Assembly (NCBI GenBank): GCA_020853075.1
Contig: JADYZS010000220.1
Location: 1-13,050, forward strand
Origin: Anaerolineae bacterium
Lineage (GTDB): Bacteria; Chloroflexota; Anaerolineae; JADYZS01
Reading direction: 5' to 3'
DNA length: 13,050 nucleotides
The notes below the pieces were generated by a model. It was not told the DNA's origin. It saw only the letters and a program-made list of their open reading frames with translations, and searched no databases. This document shows, piece after piece, positions 6,420-12,233 of this stretch. Made by a program: the position numbers and the translations under genes. The first letter of the stretch is position 1. The number at the start of each line of letters is the position of its first letter.

Positions 6420-6468
6420 AGCATCCCTTCAGGAAATTGTCATGACTGAACGTGAGGAGAGTGACGTG

Positions 6469-8565
6469 ATGGATGTGGAAATAGCGTTGGATCGCATATT
6501 ACCCCACGTGGAGAAACCGGCTCGCTACACGGGCGGCGAGTACAACAGCATCGTCAAGAATTGGACACAAGTGCCGTACCGCCTCGCCCTGGCTTTTCCC
6601 GATACCTACGAACTTGGCATGTCTAACCTGGGACTCGCCATCCTCTACGACATCGTGAACAAGGAGCCCGACATGCTGGCAGAGCGGGTCTATTGCCCCT
6701 GGCCCGATATGGAAGGAGCCATGCGCCGCGAGGGCATCCCGCTCTACTCGCTGGAGACCTATCACCCCCTGACCGATTTTGACGTCATCGGCTTCAGCCT
6801 CCCGTACGAACAACTCTACACCAACGTCCTCACCATGCTAGACCTGGCCGGTCTGCCACTGCGTGCCGCAGAGCGCGACGAGCACCATCCTCTCATTATA
6901 GCCGGTGGTTCGGCGGTCTATAACCCCGAACCGATGGCCGATTTCTTTGACGCCTTCATCGTCGGCGAAGGCGAAGAGGTGATCCTGGAGGTGATGCGCA
7001 CATACGGAGGCTGGCGGGAGGATTGGGATCAAGCCCTCACCCCCCTGCCCCCCTCTCTCCTGTACTCATCCCGCGGAGCGGGACTTTGCGGGCCTCCCAC
7101 CGCCAAATTTGGGAGAGGGAGTGAGGGCCATCCGGCCAAACACGACCTCCTTCGCCGTCTGGCGCGCATAGAGGGAGTGTACGTCCCATCGTTCTACGAG
7201 GCCGAGTACAACGCGGATGGAACCTTCGCCGCGATCCATCCCACTGTGCCCGACGTGCCCGCGCGCATCACGAAACGCATCGTGCCGGTGCTGCCGCCGC
7301 CCGTCACCCGTTTCATCGTCCCGTATCTTGACATCGTCCACAACCGGGCCGCTATTGAGATCCAACGGGGCTGCACGCGCGGCTGCCGCTTCTGCCACGC
7401 GGGCATGGTCTTCCGGCCTGTGCGAGAGCGGCCCCTCGCCGAGATTCTGCAGGCGGTTGACGACATCATCGCGCAGACGGGCTTTGAGGAAGTGTCGTTT
7501 CTCAGCCTCTCCTCCAGCGATTACTCCAAGATCGGCGACTTGGTGCGGGAAACCATGCGCAGGCACGGCGACAAAAGGCTCTCCATCGGGCTGCCCAGCC
7601 TGCGCATTGAGTCTTTCTCGGTGGACATCATGGAACAACTGGAAAAGGGACGACGGCGATCCGGCTTCACCTTCGCGCCGGAAGCGGCCACGGATCGTCT
7701 GCGCGACGTGATCAACAAGCCCGTTTCCACCGATGCCTTGTTGCAGGTAGCCGAGGAAGTCTATTCTCGCGGCTGGACAACGATCAAACTCTACTTCATG
7801 ATCGGCCATCCGACGCAGACGATGGAGGACGTGCGGGCCATCGCCCGTTTGGCGCGGCAGGTGCTCGCCGTAGGCCGCAAGCACATCGGCAAGAAGGCCA
7901 ACGTGCGCATCGGCGTCAGCACCCTTGTCCCCAAACCACACACGCCCTTCCAGTGGGTTCCGCTAGAGGAAGAGTCTCTCATTCGTGAGCAACTGTCTTA
8001 CCTGCGCGACGCCCTGAGCGGGCCCGGACTCCACCTCAATTGGAACAACCCGCGTGAGACGCTCCTGGAGGCTGTGTTGAGCAGGGGAGACCGGCGGTTG
8101 GGCCGGGTTATCCGGCGCGCCTGGGAACTGGGCGCGAAACTAGACGGCTGGCAAGACCAGTTCAACGACGCGGCCTGGACACAAGCCTACCAGGAGTGCG
8201 GCATTGATCCCGATTTCTACGCCCGCCGTCCCCGCGCTCTGGATGAGGCTTTCCCCTGGGACCACATAGACGTGGGGCTGAAGAAAAAGTTCCTGGCCGA
8301 CGAATATCAGAATGCCCTGGCCGGTAAGGTGATCGTGGATTGCCGAGAGCATTGCTTCTCTTGCGGCATCCTGAAGACTTTCAAGGAAGAGCGAAAGCAA
8401 ACACCGGATGAGATGTGGGGCTGCCCGGCTGTGGGCCACAGGCGCACCGGTGCACCGCTGCGCATCCTGGAGTCGCCGGTGCCAGTGGACGAGAGCCTGC
8501 TGATTCCGCTTTCACTGGCCCTCACTCCCCAGCCCCTCTCTCCCAAAGTTGGGAGAGGGGGATGA
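6469..8565 (+). CDS. TIGR03960 family radical SAM protein (B12-binding-like N-terminus)
   Basis: A 698-residue protein. The N-terminal part (about 1-185) has the family opening (RILPHVEKPARYTGGEYNSI) and a cobalamin-binding-like Rossmann region (YELGMSNLGLAILYD, DVIGFSLPYEQLYTNVL, PLIIAGGSAVYNPEP). The radical SAM core has its cluster motif CTRGCRFC at 302-309. Near the C-terminus is a second CxxxCxxC, CREHCFSC (625-632). The reaction is unknown; the family always travels with TIGR03936 and often with RNase G, rplU and rpmA, so an RNA- or ribosome-related modification is inferred. The ATG at 6469 is chosen for GAGGAG 9 nt upstream; the ATG at 6442 is possible. Residues 189-220 come from an inserted repeat element, and the C-terminal LTPQPLSPKVGRGG plus the stop come from a second copy, so the protein is longer and ends differently from its relatives. 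Confidence 0.9.
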   Translation: MDVEIALDRILPHVEKPARYTGGEYNSIVKNWTQVPYRLALAFPDTYELGMSNLGLAILYDIVNKEPDMLAERVYCPWPDMEGAMRREGIPLYSLETYHPLTDFDVIGFSLPYEQLYTNVLTMLDLAGLPLRAAERDEHHPLIIAGGSAVYNPEPMADFFDAFIVGEGEEVILEVMRTYGGWREDWDQALTPLPPSLLYSSRGAGLCGPPTAKFGRGSEGHPAKHDLLRRLARIEGVYVPSFYEAEYNADGTFAAIHPTVPDVPARITKRIVPVLPPPVTRFIVPYLDIVHNRAAIEIQRGCTRGCRFCHAGMVFRPVRERPLAEILQAVDDIIAQTGFEEVSFLSLSSSDYSKIGDLVRETMRRHGDKRLSIGLPSLRIESFSVDIMEQLEKGRRRSGFTFAPEAATDRLRDVINKPVSTDALLQVAEEVYSRGWTTIKLYFMIGHPTQTMEDVRAIARLARQVLAVGRKHIGKKANVRIGVSTLVPKPHTPFQWVPLEEESLIREQLSYLRDALSGPGLHLNWNNPRETLLEAVLSRGDRRLGRVIRRAWELGAKLDGWQDQFNDAAWTQAYQECGIDPDFYARRPRALDEAFPWDHIDVGLKKKFLADEYQNALAGKVIVDCREHCFSCGILKTFKEERKQTPDEMWGCPAVGHRRTGAPLRILESPVPVDESLLIPLSLALTPQPLSPKVGRGG
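7033..7128. repeat. Inverted-repeat element, in-frame copy inside the radical SAM gene (copy A)
   Basis: Exactly 96 bp run from GCCCTCAC (7033-7040) to its inverse GTGAGGGC (7121-7128). Inside these ends lie CCCTCTC-type and GGGAGAGGG inner arms. The centre has a hairpin CCCGC-gga-GCGGG (7070-7082). The insertion adds 32 residues with no stop and no frame change, between the N-terminal domain and the conserved LLRRLARIEGVYVPSFY. It encodes no protein of its own. No target duplication could be seen. Confidence 0.8.
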
Positions 8566-8568
8566 GGG
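8519..8568. repeat. Inverted-repeat element at the 3' end of the radical SAM gene (copy B)
   Basis: This short copy has the same outer arms as copy A, CCCTCA (8519-8524) and TGAGGG (8563-8568). Its perfect core hairpin is CTCTCCCAA-ag-TTGGGAGAG (8538-8557). It lacks the roughly 50-bp centre of copy A. Its TGA at 8563-8565 is the stop codon of the radical SAM gene. With no T run it is a poor terminator. Confidence 0.8.
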
Positions 8569-8597
8569 TGAGAGCGGAGTAACAGGAGAGGATTGTT

Positions 8598-9590
8598 ATG
8601 CAAATCCGTGACGCCGACGCCAAACTACGTAGCCATGAAGCCATCGGACGGATCGTACAGGTGGACGGAGAACGCATTTTTTGTCGCGAGGAAGGCAACA
8701 GCAAGGGGACCCCGGTGCTCCTCTTGCACGGCGTTCCCACCAATTCTTTCCTCTGGCGCAAACTGATGCCTCTCATCGGTCGCCATCGCACCCTTGCGCC
8801 CGACCTCCCCGGCCTCGGCCTCTCCAGCAAGAAGATGGATCGTGACTACACCTGGAGCGGGCTTGCCCAAACCGTCGGCGGCCTGGTGGATGCGCTCAAG
8901 TTGCCCCCTTTTCACCTGGTGGTGCACGACATCGGGGGCCCAATCGGATTGGAGTTCGCCATTCGCCAACCCGGACGCGTGAAGAGCATCACGCTGCTGA
9001 ACTCGCTCCTCGCGGTGAGCACCTTTCACCCGCCCTTCCCTATGAGCCTCTTTCGCAGTGGTTTGAGAAGCCCGGCCTTTGACACGATGCTGCCCCGGCT
9101 TATGCTCTTCTTCTTCCGGCAAATGGGCATCGTTCGCCGGCACGGTGTGGATTTGGATGATATGCGGGTCTATCGTACGCTTCTGACACGAGATGGCGGC
9201 AAGGAGTCGTTCCTCAAGATCATGCGGGGTTTTGAGCTCACCCAGGAAAAAGAGCATTTCTTGGGCGAGGGCCTGCGCCGTCTGGCGGCGGAGAACGTGC
9301 CCGCGCTGGTTATCTGGGGCGAGCGGGATTCCGCAATTCCGCCGCTGCACCGGCAATTCTTCGTGGAGCGCGTCCCCTACGCCGAAGTGCACCTGCTGCC
9401 CGCCAAGCACTTTCTGCAAGAAGATTATGCCGAGGAGATCGCAAACCTGGCACGGCCTTTCTGGGAACGGGTGGATGGAGAAACGACGCTGGAACCGATG
9501 AGCGGTAACGTCGGCATGGATCGCGTTCGTGGCCGCCCGGCGATGCGCGGTTGGCGCAAGATGGCCGCGCCTGGGCAATCCGAGGGTTAG
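8598..9590 (+). CDS. Alpha/beta hydrolase with Asp nucleophile, haloalkane dehalogenase/epoxide hydrolase-like
   Basis: A 330-residue alpha/beta-hydrolase. The oxyanion loop is HGVPTNSFLW (44-53), the nucleophile elbow VVHDIGGPIG puts D111 as nucleophile, the acid is D244 (WGERDSAIPP) and the base is H271 (AKHF). A helical cap lies at about 140-225. The Asp nucleophile groups it with haloalkane dehalogenases and epoxide hydrolases, which form an ester intermediate. The two halide-holding residues of dehalogenases, the Asn of HGNPT and the Trp after the nucleophile, are here V46 and I112, so dehalogenation is doubtful and the substrate is unknown. About 36 residues after the fold (from 295) look disordered. 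The ATG has AGGAGAGG upstream. It begins 32 bp after the radical SAM stop and sits between two genes that are normally neighbours, so it may be a later arrival. Confidence 0.85.
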   Translation: MQIRDADAKLRSHEAIGRIVQVDGERIFCREEGNSKGTPVLLLHGVPTNSFLWRKLMPLIGRHRTLAPDLPGLGLSSKKMDRDYTWSGLAQTVGGLVDALKLPPFHLVVHDIGGPIGLEFAIRQPGRVKSITLLNSLLAVSTFHPPFPMSLFRSGLRSPAFDTMLPRLMLFFFRQMGIVRRHGVDLDDMRVYRTLLTRDGGKESFLKIMRGFELTQEKEHFLGEGLRRLAAENVPALVIWGERDSAIPPLHRQFFVERVPYAEVHLLPAKHFLQEDYAEEIANLARPFWERVDGETTLEPMSGNVGMDRVRGRPAMRGWRKMAAPGQSEG

Positions 9591-9595
9591 CGTAA

Positions 9596-10333
9596 ATGCC
9601 GGACCCAGCCCTGCAACGCCTGCGGCTCACCTACGGCAAGGGCGAAGCGATTCGCTTCATCTCTAACCTGGACCTCATGCGCCTGTGGGAACGCGCGGCG
9701 CGGCGCGCCCGGCTGCCCCTGGCCTACTCGCATGGCTTCAATCCGCAGCCCAAGATAGCCAATGCCCATGCGCTCCCTGTCGGCTGCGCGGGGGAGAACG
9801 AAGTCATTGACCTGTGGCTGGAAGCGCGCGTGGAGCCGGAAGAGGTCGCACGTCGCCTGCGGGAAGCCCTCCCCCCCGCCGCTCAATTGATCCACGTAGA
9901 GGAAGCAGACCCCCGCGAGCCATCGCTGCAATCGCGGGTGTGCGCAGCCGAGTACCGGGCGCAGGTGCAGACAGATGAGATGGGACACGCTATTGCCGAA
10001 CGGGTGCAGGTGCTCTTGGCGGCCCAGGAGTTGCCGCGCCAGCGCGCACGCCACGGCAAGCCGCCGGTCATCTATGACTTGCGCCCGCTCCTTTTAGACC
10101 TCCGGTTGAGGGGCTACGGCAACGGTGAGGCGACCTTCTGGATGCGGCTGCGCGCGGAACCGGGCGCGACAGGCCGCCCGGACGAGGTGCTAGACGCGCT
10201 GGGTCTGGCCGATGTCCCGCGCAGAGTGGCGCGCGAGCGGCTGATCTTCGCGGAATTCGTGCAGGTGGCACCGGCTTCGGCAGCGCCAGTCATCTCGGAT
10301 GACGATACCGATCCGGAATCACCGCTTGAGTAA
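9596..10333 (+). CDS. TIGR03936 (DUF2344) radical SAM-associated protein
   Basis: A 245-residue protein of the DUF2344 family. The conserved opening is clear: LRLTYGKGEAIRFISNLDLMRLWERAARRARLPLAYSHGFNPQPK, followed by ALPVGCAGENEVIDLWLE (here cut into segments by domain position 8-52 and 59-76). The function is unknown. The family is found fused to, or next to, TIGR03960 radical SAM proteins, so it probably acts with the enzyme two genes upstream. The last 25 residues are acidic and variable. The start at 9596 lies 5 bp after the hydrolase stop; GAGGG at 9582-9586 inside the end of that gene is the likely ribosome binding site, which couples the two genes. Its stop codon lies at the foot of a small hairpin before the rplU promoter. 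Confidence 0.9.
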   Translation: MPDPALQRLRLTYGKGEAIRFISNLDLMRLWERAARRARLPLAYSHGFNPQPKIANAHALPVGCAGENEVIDLWLEARVEPEEVARRLREALPPAAQLIHVEEADPREPSLQSRVCAAEYRAQVQTDEMGHAIAERVQVLLAAQELPRQRARHGKPPVIYDLRPLLLDLRLRGYGNGEATFWMRLRAEPGATGRPDEVLDALGLADVPRRVARERLIFAEFVQVAPASAAPVISDDDTDPESPLE

Positions 10334-10368
10334 GCCGGATGTCCCGGCTAAGAGCGGCGACTCTTTTT
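10333..10368 (+). terminator. Weak terminator candidate before rplU
   Basis: Two small hairpins follow the TIGR03936 stop: AGCCGG/CCGGCT (10333-10349) and AAGAG/CTCTT (10350-10365). The second leads into a short T run that is shared with the rplU -35 box. Some readthrough is likely. Confidence 0.4.
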
Positions 10369-10395
10369 GACATTTCCTGTCACTGGGGGTATAAT
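10367..10395 (+). promoter_or_regulatory. Consensus sigma70 promoter of rplU
   Basis: TTGACA (10367-10372), a 17-bp spacer and TATAAT (10390-10395) match the sigma70 consensus in all twelve positions. Transcription should start near 10402, giving a leader of about 49 nt. It drives rplU and probably rpmA and rpmE up to the terminator at 11528. Confidence 0.9.
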
Positions 10396-10407
10396 CTCAT
10401 TCGTAGC

Positions 10408-10429
10408 CGCCAGGGCGCAAGCCCTGGCG
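10408..10429 (+). promoter_or_regulatory. Leader hairpin of rplU, possible L21 autoregulatory site
   Basis: A perfect 9-bp stem (CGCCAGGGC/GCCCTGGCG) is capped by a GCAA tetraloop of the GNRA class. It forms nearly the whole 5' leader and ends 8 nt before the AGGAGG of rplU. There is no T run, so it is not a terminator. Binding by L21 or mRNA stabilisation are the likely roles (inference). Confidence 0.6.
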
Positions 10430-10450
10430 CATCGCGCAGGAGGAATGCAG

Positions 10451-10765
10451 ATGTACGCGGTGGTTGAGACAGGTGGAAAACAATACCGTGTCAGCGCGGG
10501 CGACACGGTGGATGTAGAGAAAATGCCCGCCGCGGTGGGCGAACAGGTCAACCTTGAGCACGTTCTCTTGGTGGCCGAAGGTGACACGGTACGCGTGGGT
10601 CGTCCGCTCGTAGAAGGCGCGCACGTACAGGCTACCGTAGTTGAGCAAGACCTGGGCCCCAAGGTAACCATCTTCAAATACATGGCGAAGGAACGCTACC
10701 GGCGCAAGGGCGGCCATCGCCAGGAAATAACCCGCCTGCACGTGGACAACATTGTGCTAACCTGA
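10451..10765 (+). CDS. rplU: 50S ribosomal protein L21
   Basis: A 104-residue protein of normal L21 length. It has the family N-terminus (MYAVVETGGKQYRVSAGD), the LEHVLLV strand and the C-terminal RNA-binding KERYRRKGGHRQ. It binds 23S rRNA in the large subunit. The ATG at 10451 is chosen because AGGAGG ends 7 nt before it and the L21 sequence starts there; the ATG at 10445 is too close, and the in-frame TTG at 10367 is part of the promoter. The neighbour rpmA follows after 58 bp, the order found in most bacteria. Confidence 0.98.
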   Translation: MYAVVETGGKQYRVSAGDTVDVEKMPAAVGEQVNLEHVLLVAEGDTVRVGRPLVEGAHVQATVVEQDLGPKVTIFKYMAKERYRRKGGHRQEITRLHVDNIVLT

Positions 10766-10823
10766 CGCACAGCAAGACCATACCATACGACTTGTAAGTG
10801 CGGCTACGGAAGGAGAAACAAAG

Positions 10824-11090
10824 ATGGCGCATAAGAAAGGCGGCGGCAGCAGCCGCAATGGGCGTGACAGCCAATCGCAGCGCCTCGGCGTCAAGCGGTT
10901 TGACGGTGAAGCCGTGCGGGCCGGAACGATCATCGTTCGCCAGCACGGAACCAAGTTCAAGCCGGGCCACAACGTGATGCTGGGCAGGGACTACACCCTC
11001 TTTGCTACCATTGACGGCTTCGTGAGGTTTGAACCCTATTCTCAGAGCCAGAAACAGGTCAGCGTCTATCCTGAACGCGCCGTGGCCTAA
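10824..11090 (+). CDS. rpmA: 50S ribosomal protein L27
   Basis: An 88-residue protein with the typical L27 sequence: MAHKKGGGSSRNGRDSQSQR, then LGVKRFDGE and TIIVRQHGTKFKPGHNVMLG. The mature N-terminus reaches toward the peptidyl transferase centre. There is no cleaved Firmicutes-type N-terminal extension, since AHKKGGGS follows the start directly. AAGGAGA lies upstream of the ATG. The 58-bp gap to rplU shows no terminator or promoter, so both genes should share the rplU promoter. Confidence 0.98.
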   Translation: MAHKKGGGSSRNGRDSQSQRLGVKRFDGEAVRAGTIIVRQHGTKFKPGHNVMLGRDYTLFATIDGFVRFEPYSQSQKQVSVYPERAVA

Positions 11091-11115
11091 GCCCAGGCTA
11101 CCACGGCTATCTCTT

Positions 11116-11158
11116 CCGGCCTGCGTATCCCGGAGCATCCGGCCCGCAGACCAGCCGG
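11116..11158 (+). promoter_or_regulatory. Nested leader hairpin of rpmE, possible L31 autoregulatory site
   Basis: Three stacked stems can form: CCGGC/GCCGG (11116-11120 with 11154-11158), CTGCG/CGCAG (11121-11125 with 11145-11149; bulge ACCA), and CCGGA/TCCGG (11130-11134 with 11138-11142; loop GCA). The outer stem includes the GG that begins GGAGAAAGG, the rpmE ribosome binding region, so folding could restrict translation. There is no T run. Confidence 0.5.
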
Positions 11159-11176
11159 AGAAAGGCATTTGCTGTA

Positions 11177-11512
11177 ATGAAGGCCAAGATACATCCGAAG
11201 TATTATCCTAATGCCAAGGTGATATGCGCCTGTGGCAACACCTGGACTACAGGCTCCACCAAAGAGTTGATTCGCACGGACCTCTGCTCCAACTGCCACC
11301 CCTTCTACACAGGTGAACAGCGCATTGTGGACACGGCAGGCCAGGTGGATCGCTTCATCAAGCGGTTAGAGCGGAAGGACACCGTGATCGCCGGGTTAGA
11401 AGCACAACGGCAGGCTGCTGCTGCCGCTGCTGAGGAGGAACGGCTCGCGGTCCGGCGAGGCGGCAAGGTGCGAACCAAGAAGACAGAGGCCCCTGCACCC
11501 ACGGGGGCATAA
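11177..11512 (+). CDS. rpmE: 50S ribosomal protein L31, zinc type, with long C-terminal tail
   Basis: A 111-residue protein. Residues 1-70 are a normal L31 (MKAKIHPKYYPNAKVICACG, DLCSNCHPFYTGEQRIVDT, GQVDRFIKR). Four cysteines C17, C19, C37 and C40 make it the zinc-binding (C+) form. Residues about 71-111 extend beyond the usual 65-75 residues: an Ala/Glu-rich helix and then a Lys/Arg- and Pro-rich end (KVRTKKTEAPAP). The tail probably lies on the ribosome surface or is disordered. The start ATG has GGAGAAAGG about 11 nt upstream. It lies in an L21-L27-L31 run closed by a strong terminator. Confidence 0.96.
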   Translation: MKAKIHPKYYPNAKVICACGNTWTTGSTKELIRTDLCSNCHPFYTGEQRIVDTAGQVDRFIKRLERKDTVIAGLEAQRQAAAAAAEEERLAVRRGGKVRTKKTEAPAPTGA

Positions 11513-11527
11513 CGGAGCCAATCCTTG

Positions 11528-11562
11528 AGGGGCGGATGACCATATCTGCCCCTTTTTCTTTT
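11528..11562 (+). terminator. Strong intrinsic terminator after rpmE
   Basis: A 10-bp stem with one G-U pair (AGGGGCGGAT/ATCTGCCCCT) and a 6-nt loop is followed by TTTTTCTTTT. It closes the rplU-rpmA-rpmE transcript 15 bp after the rpmE stop. Confidence 0.92.
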
Positions 11563-11591
11563 GATCCTATCAACCCATGGGAGGTGCCGTC

Positions 11592-12215
11592 ATGGAGCGG
11601 CGAGGGACCGGCGGCTGGATAGAACTCATCTGCGGCAGCATGTTCAGCGGCAAAACCGAAGAACTGCTTCGCCGGCTGCGGCGCGCCGAGATCGCCCGCC
11701 AGCGGGTGCAGGTTTTCAAGCCGAGCATTGATAACCGCTACGGCCAGGCACGGGTAGCCTCGCACAGCGGCACAGGCCGGGAAGGGATCAGTGTGTCATC
11801 TGCTGCGGAGATATTAGCGCAGGTGCAGCCGGAAACCGCGGTCATTGCCATTGACGAGGCACAGTTTTTTCACGAGTCTATCGTGGAGGTATGTACCGTG
11901 CTGGCCGACCGGGGCAAGCGCGTGATCGTGGCCGGGCTGGAGTTAGATTTTCGGGGCGAGCCTTTCGGCCCTATGCCCTTGCTGATGGCGCAGGCGGAGC
12001 ATCTGGACAAATTGCACGCCATCTGTGTCGTTTGTGGAAATGAGGCCAGTCGCACCCAACGCCTCGTCAACGGCAAGCCCGCACACTACAACGATCCGAT
12101 CATTGTTGTAGGCGCGCAGGAGATGTACGAGGCGCGCTGCCGCCAGTGCCACGAAGTGCCGGGGAAGCCGGAGCCCGCCGCGATAGTTACAGAGACGGTT
12201 TCCGGAAGGGGTTAA
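11592..12215 (+). CDS. tdk: Thymidine kinase, type II
   Basis: A 207-residue cytoplasmic enzyme that phosphorylates thymidine with ATP in pyrimidine salvage. It has Walker A GSMFSGKT (15-22), the DEAQ motif with catalytic E89 (88-91), the FRGEPFGPMP lasso entry (120-129), and two zinc cysteine pairs, C145/C148 (CVVC) and C183/C186 (CRQC). All key residues of the type II (zinc) family are present and the length is normal. The ATG at 11592 is preferred because GGGAGG ends 7 nt before it; the ATG at 11577 overlaps that site. No own promoter was recognised in the 29 bp after the rpmE terminator, so it may depend on readthrough. It is convergent with the pseudouridine synthase gene, 18 bp apart. 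Confidence 0.97.
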   Translation: MERRGTGGWIELICGSMFSGKTEELLRRLRRAEIARQRVQVFKPSIDNRYGQARVASHSGTGREGISVSSAAEILAQVQPETAVIAIDEAQFFHESIVEVCTVLADRGKRVIVAGLELDFRGEPFGPMPLLMAQAEHLDKLHAICVVCGNEASRTQRLVNGKPAHYNDPIIVVGAQEMYEARCRQCHEVPGKPEPAAIVTETVSGRG

Positions 12216-12233
12216 CTCGCAGATAACAACCGG

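Noticed and set aside
6400..6468. TTG at 6400 or ATG at 6442 as start of the radical SAM protein
   Set aside because: TTG 6400 lies upstream of the TATAAT promoter element and would not be in the transcript. ATG 6442 leaves only about 16 nt of leader; ATG 6469 has a much stronger GAGGAG.
7066..7941. 291-residue minus-strand frame opposite the radical SAM core
   Set aside because: It lies antisense to the conserved catalytic domain, has no recognised domain and is typical of G+C-rich shadow frames.
7033..8568. The two C/G-rich repeats as part of a CRISPR array or a transposon pair
   Set aside because: Only two copies about 1.5 kb apart, no regular spacing, and the conserved radical SAM gene runs through the space between them; no transposase is seen.
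8625..9578. 317-residue minus-strand frame opposite the hydrolase
   Set aside because: The plus-strand frame has a full catalytic triad; this one has His/Gln/Arg-rich composition typical of an antisense frame.
8598..9590. Naming the hydrolase haloalkane dehalogenase (dhaA/linB)
   Set aside because: The fold and Asp nucleophile agree, but both halide-stabilising residues are replaced, so the name would overstate the function.
12216..12233. Bidirectional terminator between tdk and the pseudouridine synthase gene
   Set aside because: Only a weak GTTA/TAAC pairing could be found and no T run on either strand.
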